From contig JBELMB010000005.1 in NCBI GenBank assembly GCA_042088665.1, positions 7,709 through 71,708 of the forward strand: a stretch of 64,000 nucleotides of DNA, given 5' to 3'. Shown piece by piece: positions 24,044 to 33,830 of this stretch. Both the position numbers and the translations under genes were made by a program. Positions within the stretch are counted from its first letter, which is position 1, and each line of letters begins with the position of its first letter. This DNA comes from JBELMB01 sp042088665 (GTDB lineage Bacteria > Pseudomonadota > Alphaproteobacteria > Rhodobacterales > Rhodobacteraceae). The notes under the pieces were generated by a model that made no database searches, was not told the DNA's origin, and saw nothing but the letters and a program-made list of their open reading frames with translations.

Positions 24044-26719
24044 CTAGGGCAAGAGCTCTTTCAGATCATACAGCGCCTCCAGGGCCTCTCGTGGCGATAT
24101 TTCGTCAATAGAGAGCTCTGAGAGGCGCGCTTCGACGTCTGATGTCCCTTTGGCGGTGTCGGGGTCTGGCGCGCGGGCAGCCGCCGAAAACAGTGGCAGA
24201 TCGTCGATCAGCGCCTTGGGTGAGGTGCGTTCCCGCTCACCCTGTTCAAGGGCCTTGAGAACATCGCGCGCGCGGTGGATCACCGCCTTGGGTAATCCGG
24301 CGAGCTGCGCAACCTGCACGCCATAAGACCGATCCGCTGCGCCTTCGCGCACTTCGTGCAGAAAGATGACCTCGCCTTGCCATTCCTTGACGGCCACTGT
24401 TGCCGTGACCACACCGGGCAATTTGCCCGCCAGCGCGGTCAATTCGTGGTAATGTGTGGCAAACAGCCCCCGCACGCGGTTCACATCATGCAAATGCTCC
24501 AGCGTGGCCCAGGCGATGGACAGCCCGTCATAGGTGGCTGTGCCGCGCCCGATCTCATCGAGGATCACCAGCGCCCTGTTGTCTGCCTGATTCAGGATCG
24601 CGGCGGTTTCCACCATCTCGACCATGAAGGTCGATCGCCCGCGCGCCAGATCGTCCGAGGCACCGACCCGACTGAAAATCTGGCTGACCAGTCCCACATG
24701 CGCCGCATCCGCGGGCACAAAACTTCCGATTTGCGCCAACAATGCGATCAGCGCGTTCTGTCTGAGATAGGTCGATTTACCGGCCATGTTCGGTCCGGTC
24801 AGCAAAGACAGCGCCGGATCCTCACCATCGCCGGTCAACAGACAGTCATTGGCGATAAAGGGCGTGCCGCTGGCCTCCAGCGCGGCTTCGACCACCGGGT
24901 GACGACCCGCCGTCACGTGAAACGCGCGGCTGTCGTCAACCTTTGGCAAACACCAGTTGCGATGCCGTGCCAGATCAGCAAGCCCCAGCGTCACGTCAAC
25001 TTCAGCCAGCGCACCGGCCAGAATGGACAGGGCAGGGGCTTCGTCCAGCACGGCGGCAAGAAGGTCGGCAAAGAGGCGGCGCTCGATCTCCAGCGCTTCG
25101 TTTCCGGCATTCAGGATCCGCGTTTCCAGATCCGTCAGTTCTACGGTGGTGAACCGCACCTGGTTCGCCGTGGTTTGCCGATGGATGAAACGGTCGGCGC
25201 GGGCGTGCATCTTTTCCGCGTGTACGGCTGTGGTTTCGACAAAATAACCCAGAACGTTGTTGTGCTTGATCTTGAGCGAGGTGATGCCGGTTTCCTGCGC
25301 ATAATCGCTTTGCATACCCGCGATCACGCCGCGTCCCTCGTCGCGCAGCGTTCGCGCCTCATCGAGGCCCGCGTGAAAGCCGGGCGCAACAAATCCCCCG
25401 TCCGACAGGCGCAGCGGTGGCTCGGCGACCAGCGCCATGTCCAACCGGTCGAGCAAGTTGTCCTGACCCACCAGCCCCTGTGCGGCGTCCCGGATCAGGG
25501 AGGGCAAGTCCATCTGACCCAGCCGTTCTGCCAAGGCCACGGCCTGCGTCATCCCGTTGCGCAGGGCGGCCAGATCGCGCGGCCCACCGCGGTCGAGGCC
25601 CAGCCGGGACAGCGCGCGTTCGACGTCCGGCACCGATTTCAGAACCTCGCGCAGGCTGTCGGCCTCCGGTGTCTCGACGGCCCAATTGACGGCCTGCAAC
25701 CGGTCTCGGATCAGCGACAGATCCCGGGACGGTGTGCTGACTCGTCGTTCCAGAAGGCGACCCCCACCAGCGGTCACGGTCCGGTCGATGGCGGCCAGCA
25801 AGGTTCCAGCCCGTCCCCCCTGCATCGCCTGCGTCAGTTCGAGATTGCGCCGGGTCGCCGCGTCGATCTGCATCAACCTTGCGCCCGCTTCGCGTCGGGG
25901 GGGCTGCAACAGCGGCAAACGGCCCTTTTGCGTGATATCGAGGTAGTCGACCAATGCGCCCATGGCCGACAGTTCTTCGCGGCCGAAACTGCCGAATCCT
26001 GCGAGGGTCGAGACGCCGAGAACCGAACACAGACGGCTTTCCGCCGCGCTCGATTCAAACGAGGCCGCGCCAAGCACTGTCGGATCGATACCAAGGTCGT
26101 TCAGCACCTCGCGCAGCGCCTCTTCCGCCTTGTCAGAGATGAGCACTTCGGAGGGGGACAGCCGCGCCAGTTCCGCGCCCACCCGGGCCAGACTCAGCGG
26201 CATGACGTGAAAGGCACCGGTGGAGATATCGGTCCAGGACAGCGCCCAATCGTCCCGCACCACGCCCAGCGCGCATAAGAAGTTGTGGCGGCGCGCCTCC
26301 AGCAAGCTGTCCTCTGTGAGGGTCCCGGGGGTCACAAGCCGTACGACATCGCGCTTGACCACGGATTTTGCACCGCGTTTCTTGGCTTCTGCGGGGGATT
26401 CCAGCTGTTCACCCACCGCCACGCGAAACCCCTTGCGGATCAGCGTAAGCAGGTATCCCTCTGCCGCATGCACCGGGACGCCGCACATGGGGATGTCCTC
26501 ACCTGCGTGCTTGCCGCGTTTGGTCAGGGCAATGTCCAGCGCTTCGGCCGCGGCGGCGGCGTCATCGAAGAACAATTCATAGAAATCCCCCATCCGGTAG
26601 AACAACAGGGCGTCCGGATACTGGGCCTTGATCTCAAGGTACTGCGCCATCATTGGCGTGACATTGGCAGCGACAGCCGATTTGTTAGCGCTCAACAACC
26701 TTCCCCCCAGCGGTTTCAC
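24044..26719 (-). CDS. mutS: DNA mismatch repair ATPase MutS
   Basis: The 891-residue product has the mismatch-binding domain with the Phe-x-Glu motif in FYRMGDFYELFFDDA near residue 41, a connector and clamp, and the ATPase domain with Walker A TGPNMAGKSTYLRQN and Walker B LVILDEIGRGTATYDGLS. It recognises replication errors and recruits MutL. The GTG at 26719 is the longest start; a TTG at 26695, just after a GGGGGGAAGG run, is a credible alternative. It is divergent from the malic enzyme gene. Confidence 0.96.
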   Translation of the reverse strand: MKPLGGRLLSANKSAVAANVTPMMAQYLEIKAQYPDALLFYRMGDFYELFFDDAAAAAEALDIALTKRGKHAGEDIPMCGVPVHAAEGYLLTLIRKGFRVAVGEQLESPAEAKKRGAKSVVKRDVVRLVTPGTLTEDSLLEARRHNFLCALGVVRDDWALSWTDISTGAFHVMPLSLARVGAELARLSPSEVLISDKAEEALREVLNDLGIDPTVLGAASFESSAAESRLCSVLGVSTLAGFGSFGREELSAMGALVDYLDITQKGRLPLLQPPRREAGARLMQIDAATRRNLELTQAMQGGRAGTLLAAIDRTVTAGGGRLLERRVSTPSRDLSLIRDRLQAVNWAVETPEADSLREVLKSVPDVERALSRLGLDRGGPRDLAALRNGMTQAVALAERLGQMDLPSLIRDAAQGLVGQDNLLDRLDMALVAEPPLRLSDGGFVAPGFHAGLDEARTLRDEGRGVIAGMQSDYAQETGITSLKIKHNNVLGYFVETTAVHAEKMHARADRFIHRQTTANQVRFTTVELTDLETRILNAGNEALEIERRLFADLLAAVLDEAPALSILAGALAEVDVTLGLADLARHRNWCLPKVDDSRAFHVTAGRHPVVEAALEASGTPFIANDCLLTGDGEDPALSLLTGPNMAGKSTYLRQNALIALLAQIGSFVPADAAHVGLVSQIFSRVGASDDLARGRSTFMVEMVETAAILNQADNRALVILDEIGRGTATYDGLSIAWATLEHLHDVNRVRGLFATHYHELTALAGKLPGVVTATVAVKEWQGEVIFLHEVREGAADRSYGVQVAQLAGLPKAVIHRARDVLKALEQGERERTSPKALIDDLPLFSAAARAPDPDTAKGTSDVEARLSELSIDEISPREALEALYDLKELLP

Positions 26720-26821
26720 ATGACATTAAGTCGGCCACCGTCGGCGTAAAACCCGCAAATACCCCGACCCCCACGTCAGAACGCAAAAGGGTCGCCACAA
26801 AAGACCCAGGGAGACCCGCCC

Positions 26822-29077
26822 ATGTCCAAGCTGAAGTTCACCCGCGAAGAAGCGCTCGCCTTCCATCTTGAGCCGACGCCCGGCAAGTGGGAGGTTCAGG
26901 CCACCGTGCCGATGACGACACAGCGGGATCTGTCCCTTGCCTATTCCCCCGGCGTGGCGGTCCCCTGCGAAGACATCGCCGAAAACCCCGAACTGGCGTA
27001 TGACTACACCAACAAGGGCAACCTTGTCGCTGTGATCTCCAACGGGACGGCGGTTCTGGGGCTGGGCAACCTTGGTGCGCTGGGGTCCAAGCCGGTGATG
27101 GAGGGCAAATCGGTGCTGTTCAAACGGTTCGCCGACGTGAACTCCATCGACATTGAACTGGACACCGAGGACCCGGATGCCTTTTGTCAGGCGGTGCGCC
27201 TCATGGGGCCGACCTTTGGGGGTATCAACCTCGAAGACATCAAAGCGCCAGAGTGTTTCATCATCGAGCAGCGTCTCAAGGAAGAAATGGACATCCCGGT
27301 CTTTCACGATGACCAGCACGGGACCGCCGTGATCTGCGCGGCGGGCTTGCTCAATGCGCTGGAGATCTCGGGCAAGAAGATCGAAGATGTGAAGATCGTG
27401 CTCAACGGGGCAGGGGCGGCGGGCATCGCCTGTATCGAACTGCTGAAATCCATGGGCGCGCGGCACAACAACTGCATCGTCTGCGACACCAAGGGTGTGA
27501 TCTACCAGGGCCGTTCGGCTGGCATGAACCAGTGGAAATCGGCCCATGCCGTGATGACAGAGGCCCGCAGCCTCGAAGATGCGATGAAGGGTGCCGATGT
27601 CTTCCTCGGCGTGTCTGCAAAGGGGGCGGTCACGCAGGATATGGTCGCCAGCATGGCCGATAACCCGGTGATCTTTGCCATGGCCAATCCCGATCCCGAG
27701 ATCACGCCAGAAGAGGCCCATGAGGTGCGGGTCGACGCCATCGTCGCCACGGGCCGATCGGACTATCCGAACCAGGTCAACAACGTGCTGGGCTTTCCCT
27801 ACCTGTTTCGTGGGGCATTGGACATCCACGCCCGCGCGATCAACGACGAGATGAAGATCGCTTGCGCACAGGCGCTGGCCGATCTTGCGCGTGAGGACGT
27901 CCCGGACGAAGTGGCGCTGGCTTACGGCAAGAACCTGACCTTTGGCCGGGATTACATCATTCCCACGCCTTTCGATCCGCGTCTCATCCACCGCATTCCG
28001 CCTGCCGTGGCCAAGGCGGGCATGGCCACTGGCGCTGCCCGGCGGCCCATCGTGGACATGGAAGCCTATGAACACCGTCTGAAAGGGCGCATGGATCCGA
28101 CCGCATCCATCCTGCGGTCGATCAACGCACGCGCGCGGTCGGCGCAGGCGCGGATGATCTTTGCCGAAGGGGATGACCCCCGCGTGCTGCGCGCCGCGGT
28201 GATGTATCAACGCTCTGGTCTGGGCAAGGCGCTGGTGGTTGGCCGCGACGCCGATGTGAAACAAAAGCTCGAAGAGGCGGGTCTTGCGGATGCCGTGCGC
28301 GAACTTGAAGTGGTCAATGCCGCCAACACCCGACACCTTGAGACCTACAAGGAGCTGCTCTACTCCCGCCTTCAGCGCAAAGGCATGGACCGTCAGGACA
28401 TCCACCGGCTTGCCGCGCGGGACCGGCACGTCTTTGCCGCGTTGATGCTGGCGCATGGTCATGGCGACGGGCTGATCACCGGCGCCACCCGGAAATCGGC
28501 CCATGTCATGCAGTTGATCAACTACGTCTTTGATGCGGATGCCCAGCATGGGGCCGTCGGTGTGACGGCGCTGTTGCACAAGGGTCGGATCGTGTTGATG
28601 GCCGACACGCTTGTGCATGAATGGCCCGACGAAGAGGACCTTGCCAATATCGCCGAGCGCGCCGCAGGGGTGGCGCGGCATCTCGGGTTGGAACCGCGTG
28701 TGGCCTTTGTCAGCTTTTCGACCTTTGGCTACCCGGTGTCCGAGCGCGCCACAAAGATGCATGAGGCGCCAATGGTGCTTGATCGTCGCGGTGTGAACTT
28801 CGAATACGAAGGTGAGATGACGGTCGATGTGGCCTTGAACGAGGCGGCGCAAGCGACCTACCCTTTCCAGCGCCTCACGGGTCCGGCCAATATCCTCGTG
28901 GTGCCGGCCCGGCACTCTGCTTCGATCTCGGTGAAACTGATGCAAGAAATGGCGGATGCCACGGTCATTGGCCCGATTCTGTCGGGTGTCGACCACTCTA
29001 TCCAGATCTGCTCCAATGCGATGACGGCGAATGACATCCTGAACATGGCCGTTCTGGCGGCCTGCAAGGTGGGGTAA
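26822..29077 (+). CDS. maeB: NADP-dependent malic enzyme with C-terminal phosphotransacetylase-like domain
   Basis: The 751-residue product combines a malic enzyme domain (residues about 1-430; YSPGVAVPCEDIA, VFHDDQHGTAVICAAGLLNAL, NAD(P)-binding LNGAGAAGIACIELL) with a phosphate acetyltransferase-like domain (about 440-751). This is the MaeB layout. It decarboxylates malate to pyruvate with NADPH formation; the C-terminal domain is regulatory in known members. AGGGAG precedes the ATG. The gene is single and followed by a separate kinase gene 63 nt downstream. Confidence 0.95.
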   Translation: MSKLKFTREEALAFHLEPTPGKWEVQATVPMTTQRDLSLAYSPGVAVPCEDIAENPELAYDYTNKGNLVAVISNGTAVLGLGNLGALGSKPVMEGKSVLFKRFADVNSIDIELDTEDPDAFCQAVRLMGPTFGGINLEDIKAPECFIIEQRLKEEMDIPVFHDDQHGTAVICAAGLLNALEISGKKIEDVKIVLNGAGAAGIACIELLKSMGARHNNCIVCDTKGVIYQGRSAGMNQWKSAHAVMTEARSLEDAMKGADVFLGVSAKGAVTQDMVASMADNPVIFAMANPDPEITPEEAHEVRVDAIVATGRSDYPNQVNNVLGFPYLFRGALDIHARAINDEMKIACAQALADLAREDVPDEVALAYGKNLTFGRDYIIPTPFDPRLIHRIPPAVAKAGMATGAARRPIVDMEAYEHRLKGRMDPTASILRSINARARSAQARMIFAEGDDPRVLRAAVMYQRSGLGKALVVGRDADVKQKLEEAGLADAVRELEVVNAANTRHLETYKELLYSRLQRKGMDRQDIHRLAARDRHVFAALMLAHGHGDGLITGATRKSAHVMQLINYVFDADAQHGAVGVTALLHKGRIVLMADTLVHEWPDEEDLANIAERAAGVARHLGLEPRVAFVSFSTFGYPVSERATKMHEAPMVLDRRGVNFEYEGEMTVDVALNEAAQATYPFQRLTGPANILVVPARHSASISVKLMQEMADATVIGPILSGVDHSIQICSNAMTANDILNMAVLAACKVG

Positions 29078-29140
29078 ACCGGTGGAACGGGGCGCAATCA
29101 CATGCGCTGCGGTGTGGAAACCAAGCTGTGAGGTGATGCC

Positions 29141-30013
29141 GTGACGCTCTTCAATCTGGGCTCCATCAATGTGGATATGGTGTACCGTGTGCCGCACCTG
29201 CCCGGTCCGGGCGAAACCCTCGCCACGCGGTCCTTTGACAGGGGGCTGGGCGGGAAGGGTGCGAACATGTCCGTCGCCGCGGCGCGGGCGGGTGCGCGCT
29301 GCGTTCATATCGGGGCGGTGGGAACCGACCAGCCATGGGTCATGACACGTCTGATGGAATTTGGCGTGGACACGCGGCACATCCAGCAGGCGGGCCTGAC
29401 CGGACATGCGATCATCTATGTCGATGATCTGGGCGAGAACAGCATCGTGATCTTTCCCGGTGCCAACCGGGAGATCCCCATGAGCGCGGTCATGGCTGCC
29501 TTGTCCGAGGCAGGGCAGGGCGATCTCTTTGTTTGCCAGAACGAGACAACCCTGCAGGCCGATGCGGCTCGCATGGCGCAGGCCAAGGGGATGCGCGTTG
29601 CCTATGCCGCCGCGCCCTTTGACGCGGAAGCGGTGCAGGCGGTGCTGCCAATGCTCGACCTGCTTGTCATGAACGAGATCGAAGCGCGCCAATTGCAGCA
29701 AGCGACCGGACAAGGCCTGGGCGACCTGCCCGTCGCAGATGTGATCATCACGCTGGGTGCCGAAGGATGCCGTTGGCACCAGCGGGACAGCGGCGTGGTG
29801 CAGGCGTTTCCGGCGATAAAGGTCTTGCCTGTCGACACCACCGGCGCGGGCGACACCTTTACCGGCTATCTTCTTGCAGGGCTGGATCGGGGCATGCCGA
29901 TGGCGCAGGCCATTGGTCTTGCGCAAAAGGCGGCGGCGCTCATGGTCACCCGTCTGGGCACCGCAGATGTCATCCCCGATCTCAAAGAGGTGCAGGACGC
30001 CTACACCCCCTGA
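29141..30013 (+). CDS. PfkB-family carbohydrate kinase (ribokinase-like)
   Basis: The 290-residue product starts at GTG with TLFNLGSINVDMVYRVPHLPGPGETL, the PfkB N-terminal signature, and has the C-terminal signature DTTGAGDTFTGYLLAGLD with the catalytic Asp near residue 246. The family phosphorylates sugars or nucleosides. The glycine-rich GGKGANMSVAAARAG segment fits ribokinase-like enzymes, but the substrate is not decided. GAGGTGAT lies before the GTG. It converges on msrA. Confidence 0.85.
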   Translation: MTLFNLGSINVDMVYRVPHLPGPGETLATRSFDRGLGGKGANMSVAAARAGARCVHIGAVGTDQPWVMTRLMEFGVDTRHIQQAGLTGHAIIYVDDLGENSIVIFPGANREIPMSAVMAALSEAGQGDLFVCQNETTLQADAARMAQAKGMRVAYAAAPFDAEAVQAVLPMLDLLVMNEIEARQLQQATGQGLGDLPVADVIITLGAEGCRWHQRDSGVVQAFPAIKVLPVDTTGAGDTFTGYLLAGLDRGMPMAQAIGLAQKAAALMVTRLGTADVIPDLKEVQDAYTP

Positions 30014-30031
30014 CACAGATCCCCGTTCAGG

Positions 30032-30673
30032 TTAGTTCGTGAAGGGTGCCGCATCACCCCAAAGCTCGGTGATCCGCTGATCACGGCCACAGCTCTTGCG
30101 ATACCGCTTGTAGGCGTCGCTTTGACGGACCGCGCCGAAACGGGTCAGCACGCGCTTGGTGCCCTTGTAATAATCCTGATGATAGGCCTCGGCATCGTAA
30201 AACGCGCCAGCGTCCAGAATGGGCGTCACGATGGTCTGACCCAGGGCTTTTTCTGCTTCGGCTTTTGCGGCTTCTGCCGCTTTGCGCTGAGCGGCGTCGG
30301 TGACAAAGATCGCGGTGGCATAGCTTTGTCCGCGGTCGCAGAACTGACCACCGGCATCCGTCGGATCCACAGAGCGAAAGAACATGTCATACAGCTGGCG
30401 GGTGTTCACCTGGCTGCTGTCGAACATGATGCGCACGGCCTCGTAGTGGCCGGTACCGCCGCGCACCACCTGTTTGTAAGTCGGATCCGCGATTGATCCA
30501 CCAGTGTAGCCCGAGATCGCCTCGGATACGCCTGTGACTCGCTCGAAATCCGATTCGACGCACCAAAAGCAGCCCCCGGCGACAAAGATCTCATCCGTAT
30601 CAGCGGCAGCCTGTTGCGGCAGGGCAATGGCGGCAGCAACCACCAGGTTCAGGACCCATTGTTTCACTTGCAT
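30032..30673 (-). CDS. msrA: Peptide-methionine (S)-S-oxide reductase MsrA, exported
   Basis: The 213-residue product begins with a Sec signal peptide (LNLVVAAAIALPQQAAA-DT) and then the MsrA domain with the catalytic Cys in VAGGCFWCVES near residue 36. Later motifs SGYTGG, GHYEAVRIMFDSS and FYDAEAYHQDYY are intact. It reduces methionine-S-sulfoxide in proteins; the signal peptide points to the periplasm, where it could repair envelope proteins. No msrB is adjacent. Confidence 0.92.
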   Translation of the reverse strand: MQVKQWVLNLVVAAAIALPQQAAADTDEIFVAGGCFWCVESDFERVTGVSEAISGYTGGSIADPTYKQVVRGGTGHYEAVRIMFDSSQVNTRQLYDMFFRSVDPTDAGGQFCDRGQSYATAIFVTDAAQRKAAEAAKAEAEKALGQTIVTPILDAGAFYDAEAYHQDYYKGTKRVLTRFGAVRQSDAYKRYRKSCGRDQRITELWGDAAPFTN

Positions 30674-30768
30674 GGCGTTTTCCTCCGTTTGATCGGAATG
30701 TGACGCCTCTGCCGTCTTGCCTCAACGGGCTGTCACCGGATCACACGCGATGGTGAGGGAGGGTGAGC

Positions 30769-31185
30769 CTATGGGCCGAGTGTTTCACGTGTGACGGGGC
30801 AGCGCGCACCATCGTACATGCGGTCAAGCACCGTGGCAAAGACCGGGTCAGCGCCCGGCACTGCCTCGAACAGCGTCATGCAGGAGCGCACCTTGAGGGC
30901 GTCCACGTCGCCAAGGATATCGACCGGGTCTGTCCCGGCATGGCCAAGCAGGATATGCGTGACCTCCAACAGCCGCGGGCCAAGAACCGGATGCGCGAGA
31001 AAGCCCTGCGCGTCTGACACGCTCTCCAACCCGAAATGCACGGCGCGGGGGGATCGGCCAAGCACGCGCAATTGCGGAAAGATCCACCAGATCCAGTGAG
31101 AGGTCTTCTGGCCGGCCTGCATCTCTGACAGGACATCTCGCCAGACAGGGGCCTGAGCCGTGGTGAATTCGTCCCGTGAGGCCAT
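30769..31185 (-). CDS. DUF1810 family protein
   Basis: The 138-residue product from ATG 31185 has the DUF1810 pattern: KTSHWIWWIFPQLRVLGRSPRAVHFGL, then HPVLGPRLLEVTHILLGH and CMTLFEAVPGADPVFATVLDRMYDGARCP. The family is called calpastatin-like in some annotations, without good support; its function is unknown. The start lies 1 nt past the stop of the upstream acetyltransferase gene, so it is probably co-transcribed with argG-GNAT. A longer in-frame start at 31266 would sit inside that gene. Confidence 0.85.
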   Translation of the reverse strand: MASRDEFTTAQAPVWRDVLSEMQAGQKTSHWIWWIFPQLRVLGRSPRAVHFGLESVSDAQGFLAHPVLGPRLLEVTHILLGHAGTDPVDILGDVDALKVRSCMTLFEAVPGADPVFATVLDRMYDGARCPVTRETLGP

Positions 31186-31186
31186 G

Positions 31187-31648
31187 TTACAGCACCTTTG
31201 CCAATTCGACTTCGTCCATGACGATGCGGCCTGTGCGGACAAACCCCTTGTTCTCATAGAGTTCAAGCGCGACGGTGTTTTCGGGCACGGCCTGAATCAG
31301 CATCCTTGGCACCCCAATGTCACGCGCCCAGTCGATGATCAGATCGACAGCGGCGCTGCCATATCCCTTGCGTTGTTCGTTCCTGTCGATCAGCAAACGC
31401 CAGAAATAAACCACGTTGGGATCTTCGCCTTCGTCAAGGTCGTCGTCTTTGCGCCGGTCGATGACAAGGGCGAGACCGACGTGACGGTCCTCTGCCATCA
31501 GGGCAAAGGCATGGGCACCGGCCTCGTAATGCATCTCTGCGAGGCTCACCGCATTGGACGAGACAAACCCATCCTGGTCATCCGCTGTTTCCAGCGCGAT
31601 CAGCGGGCGCACATCCTCGCGTGCGACCGGCTTGATCCGCAGTGTCAT
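31187..31648 (-). CDS. GNAT-family N-acetyltransferase
   Basis: The 153-residue product shows the GNAT fold pattern: VGLALVIDRR (beta strand 4) and the acetyl-CoA loop RNEQRKGYGSAAVDLIIDWARD near residue 95, then NTVALELYENKGFVRTGR. Its start overlaps the argG stop (ATGA, 31645-31648). The substrate is unknown; closeness to arginine synthesis does not by itself show a link. Confidence 0.85.
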   Translation of the reverse strand: MTLRIKPVAREDVRPLIALETADDQDGFVSSNAVSLAEMHYEAGAHAFALMAEDRHVGLALVIDRRKDDDLDEGEDPNVVYFWRLLIDRNEQRKGYGSAAVDLIIDWARDIGVPRMLIQAVPENTVALELYENKGFVRTGRIVMDEVELAKVL

Positions 31649-32868
31649 CCCAGCCGCCGCTTGCGCGCTGCCAGCAGACGCAGGCGCAGGGCGTTCAACT
31701 GGATAAAGCCCGCCGCGTCTTTCTGGTCATAGGCCCCGGCGTCATCCTCAAAGGTCACATGCGCCTCCGAGTAGAGCGAATGCTCTGACCAGCGGCCCAC
31801 GGTGCGCGCCATGCCCTTGTACAGCTTCAGCCGGACGGTGCCGGTGACATGGGTCTGGCTTGCGTCGATGGCGGCCTGCAGCATTTCACGTTCAGGCGAA
31901 TACCAGAAGCCGTTGTAGATCAGCTCTGCGTAGCGGGGCATCAGCTCATCCTTGAGGTGCGCCGCGCCACGGTCCAACGTGATCTGTTCAATGCCGCGGT
32001 GCGCCTCAAGCAACAACGTGCCCCCCGGTGTTTCGTAGATGCCGCGGGATTTCATCCCGACAAAACGGCCCTCGACAAGATCCAGCCGCCCGATGCCGTG
32101 CTTGCCACCCAGTTCGTTGAGCTTTGTCAGGATCTCCGCAGGGCTCATGGTAGTACCATTGATCGCCACGGCGTCGCCTTTTTCAAAGGTGACTTCGATG
32201 AATTCCGGCGTGTCGGGGGCATCCTCCGGGTTAACCGTGCGCTGGTAGACATAGCTGGGCGCGTCTTCTGCCGGATCTTCCAGCACTTTGCCTTCGGACG
32301 AGGTGTGCAGGAGGTTGGCATCGACCGAAAAGGGCGCCTCGCCCCGCTTGTCCTTGGCAATCGGGATCTGGTGCTCTTCGGCAAAGGCGATCAGTGAGGA
32401 GCGGGAGTTCAGATCCCATTCCCGCCAGGGCGCGATGCATTTGATATCCGGGTTCAGCGCGGCTGCCGACAGTTCAAACCGGACCTGGTCATTGCCCTTG
32501 CCGGTCGCGCCATGTGCCACGGCGTCTGCGCCCGTCTCTGCGGCGATTTCAACCAGCCGCTTGGAAATCAGGGGCCGCGCGATGGAGGTGCCCAACAGGT
32601 AGAGCCCCTCGTAGACCGCATTGGCGCGGAACATCGGAAAGACGAAATCGCGCACGAATTCCTCGCGCACATCTTCGATGTAGATGTTCTCTGGCGGGAT
32701 GCCCAACAGTTCAGCCTTCTTGCGGGCGGGGTCCAGCTCTTCGCCCTGACCCAGATCGGCGGTAAAGGTGACCACTTCGCAGCCGTATTCGGTCTGCAGC
32801 CATTTCAGGATGATCGAAGTGTCGAGGCCGCCGGAATAAGCGAGGACGACTTTCTTGGGCGCGGTCAT
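31645..32868 (-). CDS. argG: Argininosuccinate synthase
   Basis: The 407-residue product has the N-type ATP pyrophosphatase loop VLAYSGGLDTSIILKWL at about 9-25, and later ARPLISKRLVEIA, GATGKGNDQVRFEL and NGTTMSPAEILTKLNELGGKHGIGRLDLVEGR. It joins citrulline and aspartate in arginine synthesis. AGGAGCC precedes the ATG. It leads a unit with a GNAT protein and a DUF1810 protein. Confidence 0.96.
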   Translation of the reverse strand: MTAPKKVVLAYSGGLDTSIILKWLQTEYGCEVVTFTADLGQGEELDPARKKAELLGIPPENIYIEDVREEFVRDFVFPMFRANAVYEGLYLLGTSIARPLISKRLVEIAAETGADAVAHGATGKGNDQVRFELSAAALNPDIKCIAPWREWDLNSRSSLIAFAEEHQIPIAKDKRGEAPFSVDANLLHTSSEGKVLEDPAEDAPSYVYQRTVNPEDAPDTPEFIEVTFEKGDAVAINGTTMSPAEILTKLNELGGKHGIGRLDLVEGRFVGMKSRGIYETPGGTLLLEAHRGIEQITLDRGAAHLKDELMPRYAELIYNGFWYSPEREMLQAAIDASQTHVTGTVRLKLYKGMARTVGRWSEHSLYSEAHVTFEDDAGAYDQKDAAGFIQLNALRLRLLAARKRRLG

Positions 32869-32990
32869 GTCTGGGCTCCTGTGTGCATCGGCTGCGCCTT
32901 AACGGGAATCACCGGTCCGGGCAAGGCGCTGGCTTTGACGTCCATCCCCAACCATGCTACCCCCGGTCATGCAATAATCAGGAGAAAGTC

Positions 32991-33794
32991 ATGCAGGGCC
33001 TCAGCATGTTTTTGCACGCGGTACGCGTTGTCTTTGCCAATTGGCTCGAGGCGTCAAAGATCTCGGCGGTGCCGCTGTGCGGGCTGGGTCTGGTCTTTGG
33101 GGTCCTGATGTACCCGGAAATGTCGACGCTTGCGGCCTTGGACGGCACCTATGATCCCACAATCCCCGACGGGTTCGCAGGCTATGTGCTGCGCCTTTTG
33201 ATCGTCTTTGTTCTGGCTCTGGTCGTGGTGCTGGCGATCGCGGTGAACTGGCACCGGTTCATCCTGCTCGAAGAATATCCCGAAGGCTGGCTGCCGCCGC
33301 TGCATTTTGGCCGGGTGCTGGGCTACCTCGGGCGGCTCTTGCTGTTGATGATCCTGTCCATGCTTGCCGCCCTGCCGTTTGCCGTCGTGATCCTGCCGAT
33401 GGCCGGGTATTTTTCCTCAAGCGTGGCGCAGGACGGCGTCAGTGAAGATCTGTTCTGGTCCCCGGCGTTCCTGATGTTCGAGGGGGTCAGCCTGATCATT
33501 TCGTTTGCAATCACCTATGTTCTGATGCGGCTCTCCATCATCTTGCCCTCGGGTGCGGTGGAAAAACCGCTGACCTTGTCACAGGCCTGGACCGCCACGG
33601 GCAAGGCCCCGGCGGCAATTGCAGTGCTGGTCGCAGTCTGGATGCTGGTGCAGTTTGCACTCTCCGGTTTGCCGCTGCTCGGGGCCGTGGGTGTGGCTCT
33701 GTTTGTGCCTGCCTACGGCGTGTATTCGATGGTCAGCGTGTCGATCCTCACCGTGCTTTTCGGTGTATTCGTCGAGGATCGGGACCTTGGGTGA
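32991..33794 (+). CDS. Integral membrane protein of unknown function
   Basis: The 267-residue product has about six hydrophobic segments (about 25-40, 62-85, 108-135, 160-178, 200-222, 228-255), with polar loops including LSQAWTATGKAP. I do not recognise a named family with confidence. AGGAGA lies before the ATG at 32991; the in-frame extension from 32883 crosses the argG promoter region and is excluded. It is divergent from argG and sits 36 nt before ilvA. Confidence 0.75.
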   Translation: MQGLSMFLHAVRVVFANWLEASKISAVPLCGLGLVFGVLMYPEMSTLAALDGTYDPTIPDGFAGYVLRLLIVFVLALVVVLAIAVNWHRFILLEEYPEGWLPPLHFGRVLGYLGRLLLLMILSMLAALPFAVVILPMAGYFSSSVAQDGVSEDLFWSPAFLMFEGVSLIISFAITYVLMRLSIILPSGAVEKPLTLSQAWTATGKAPAAIAVLVAVWMLVQFALSGLPLLGAVGVALFVPAYGVYSMVSVSILTVLFGVFVEDRDLG

Positions 33795-33830
33795 CTTGCC
33801 CTGCGGGCCTGCTTGCGCCACCTATCCCCC

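Noticed and set aside
24913..24928. Half parS (CACGTGAAAC) in mutS
   Set aside because: Only one arm of the palindrome is present, so ParB binding is not expected.
24356..26278. 640-codon open frame on the plus strand
   Set aside because: It is antisense to mutS, has no recognisable domain, and is rich in Arg, Gln and His as shadow frames are.
26726..30016. 1096-codon open frame on the minus strand
   Set aside because: It lies antisense to the malic enzyme and PfkB genes, both with clear motifs. Its residue make-up (many His, Arg, Gly) is typical of a GC-rich shadow frame.
30781..30796. Further parS-like site TGTTTCACGTGTGACG
   Set aside because: Only 13 of 16 bases match and it lies 13 kb from the nearest good site. 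One half-site is intact, but chance is plausible.
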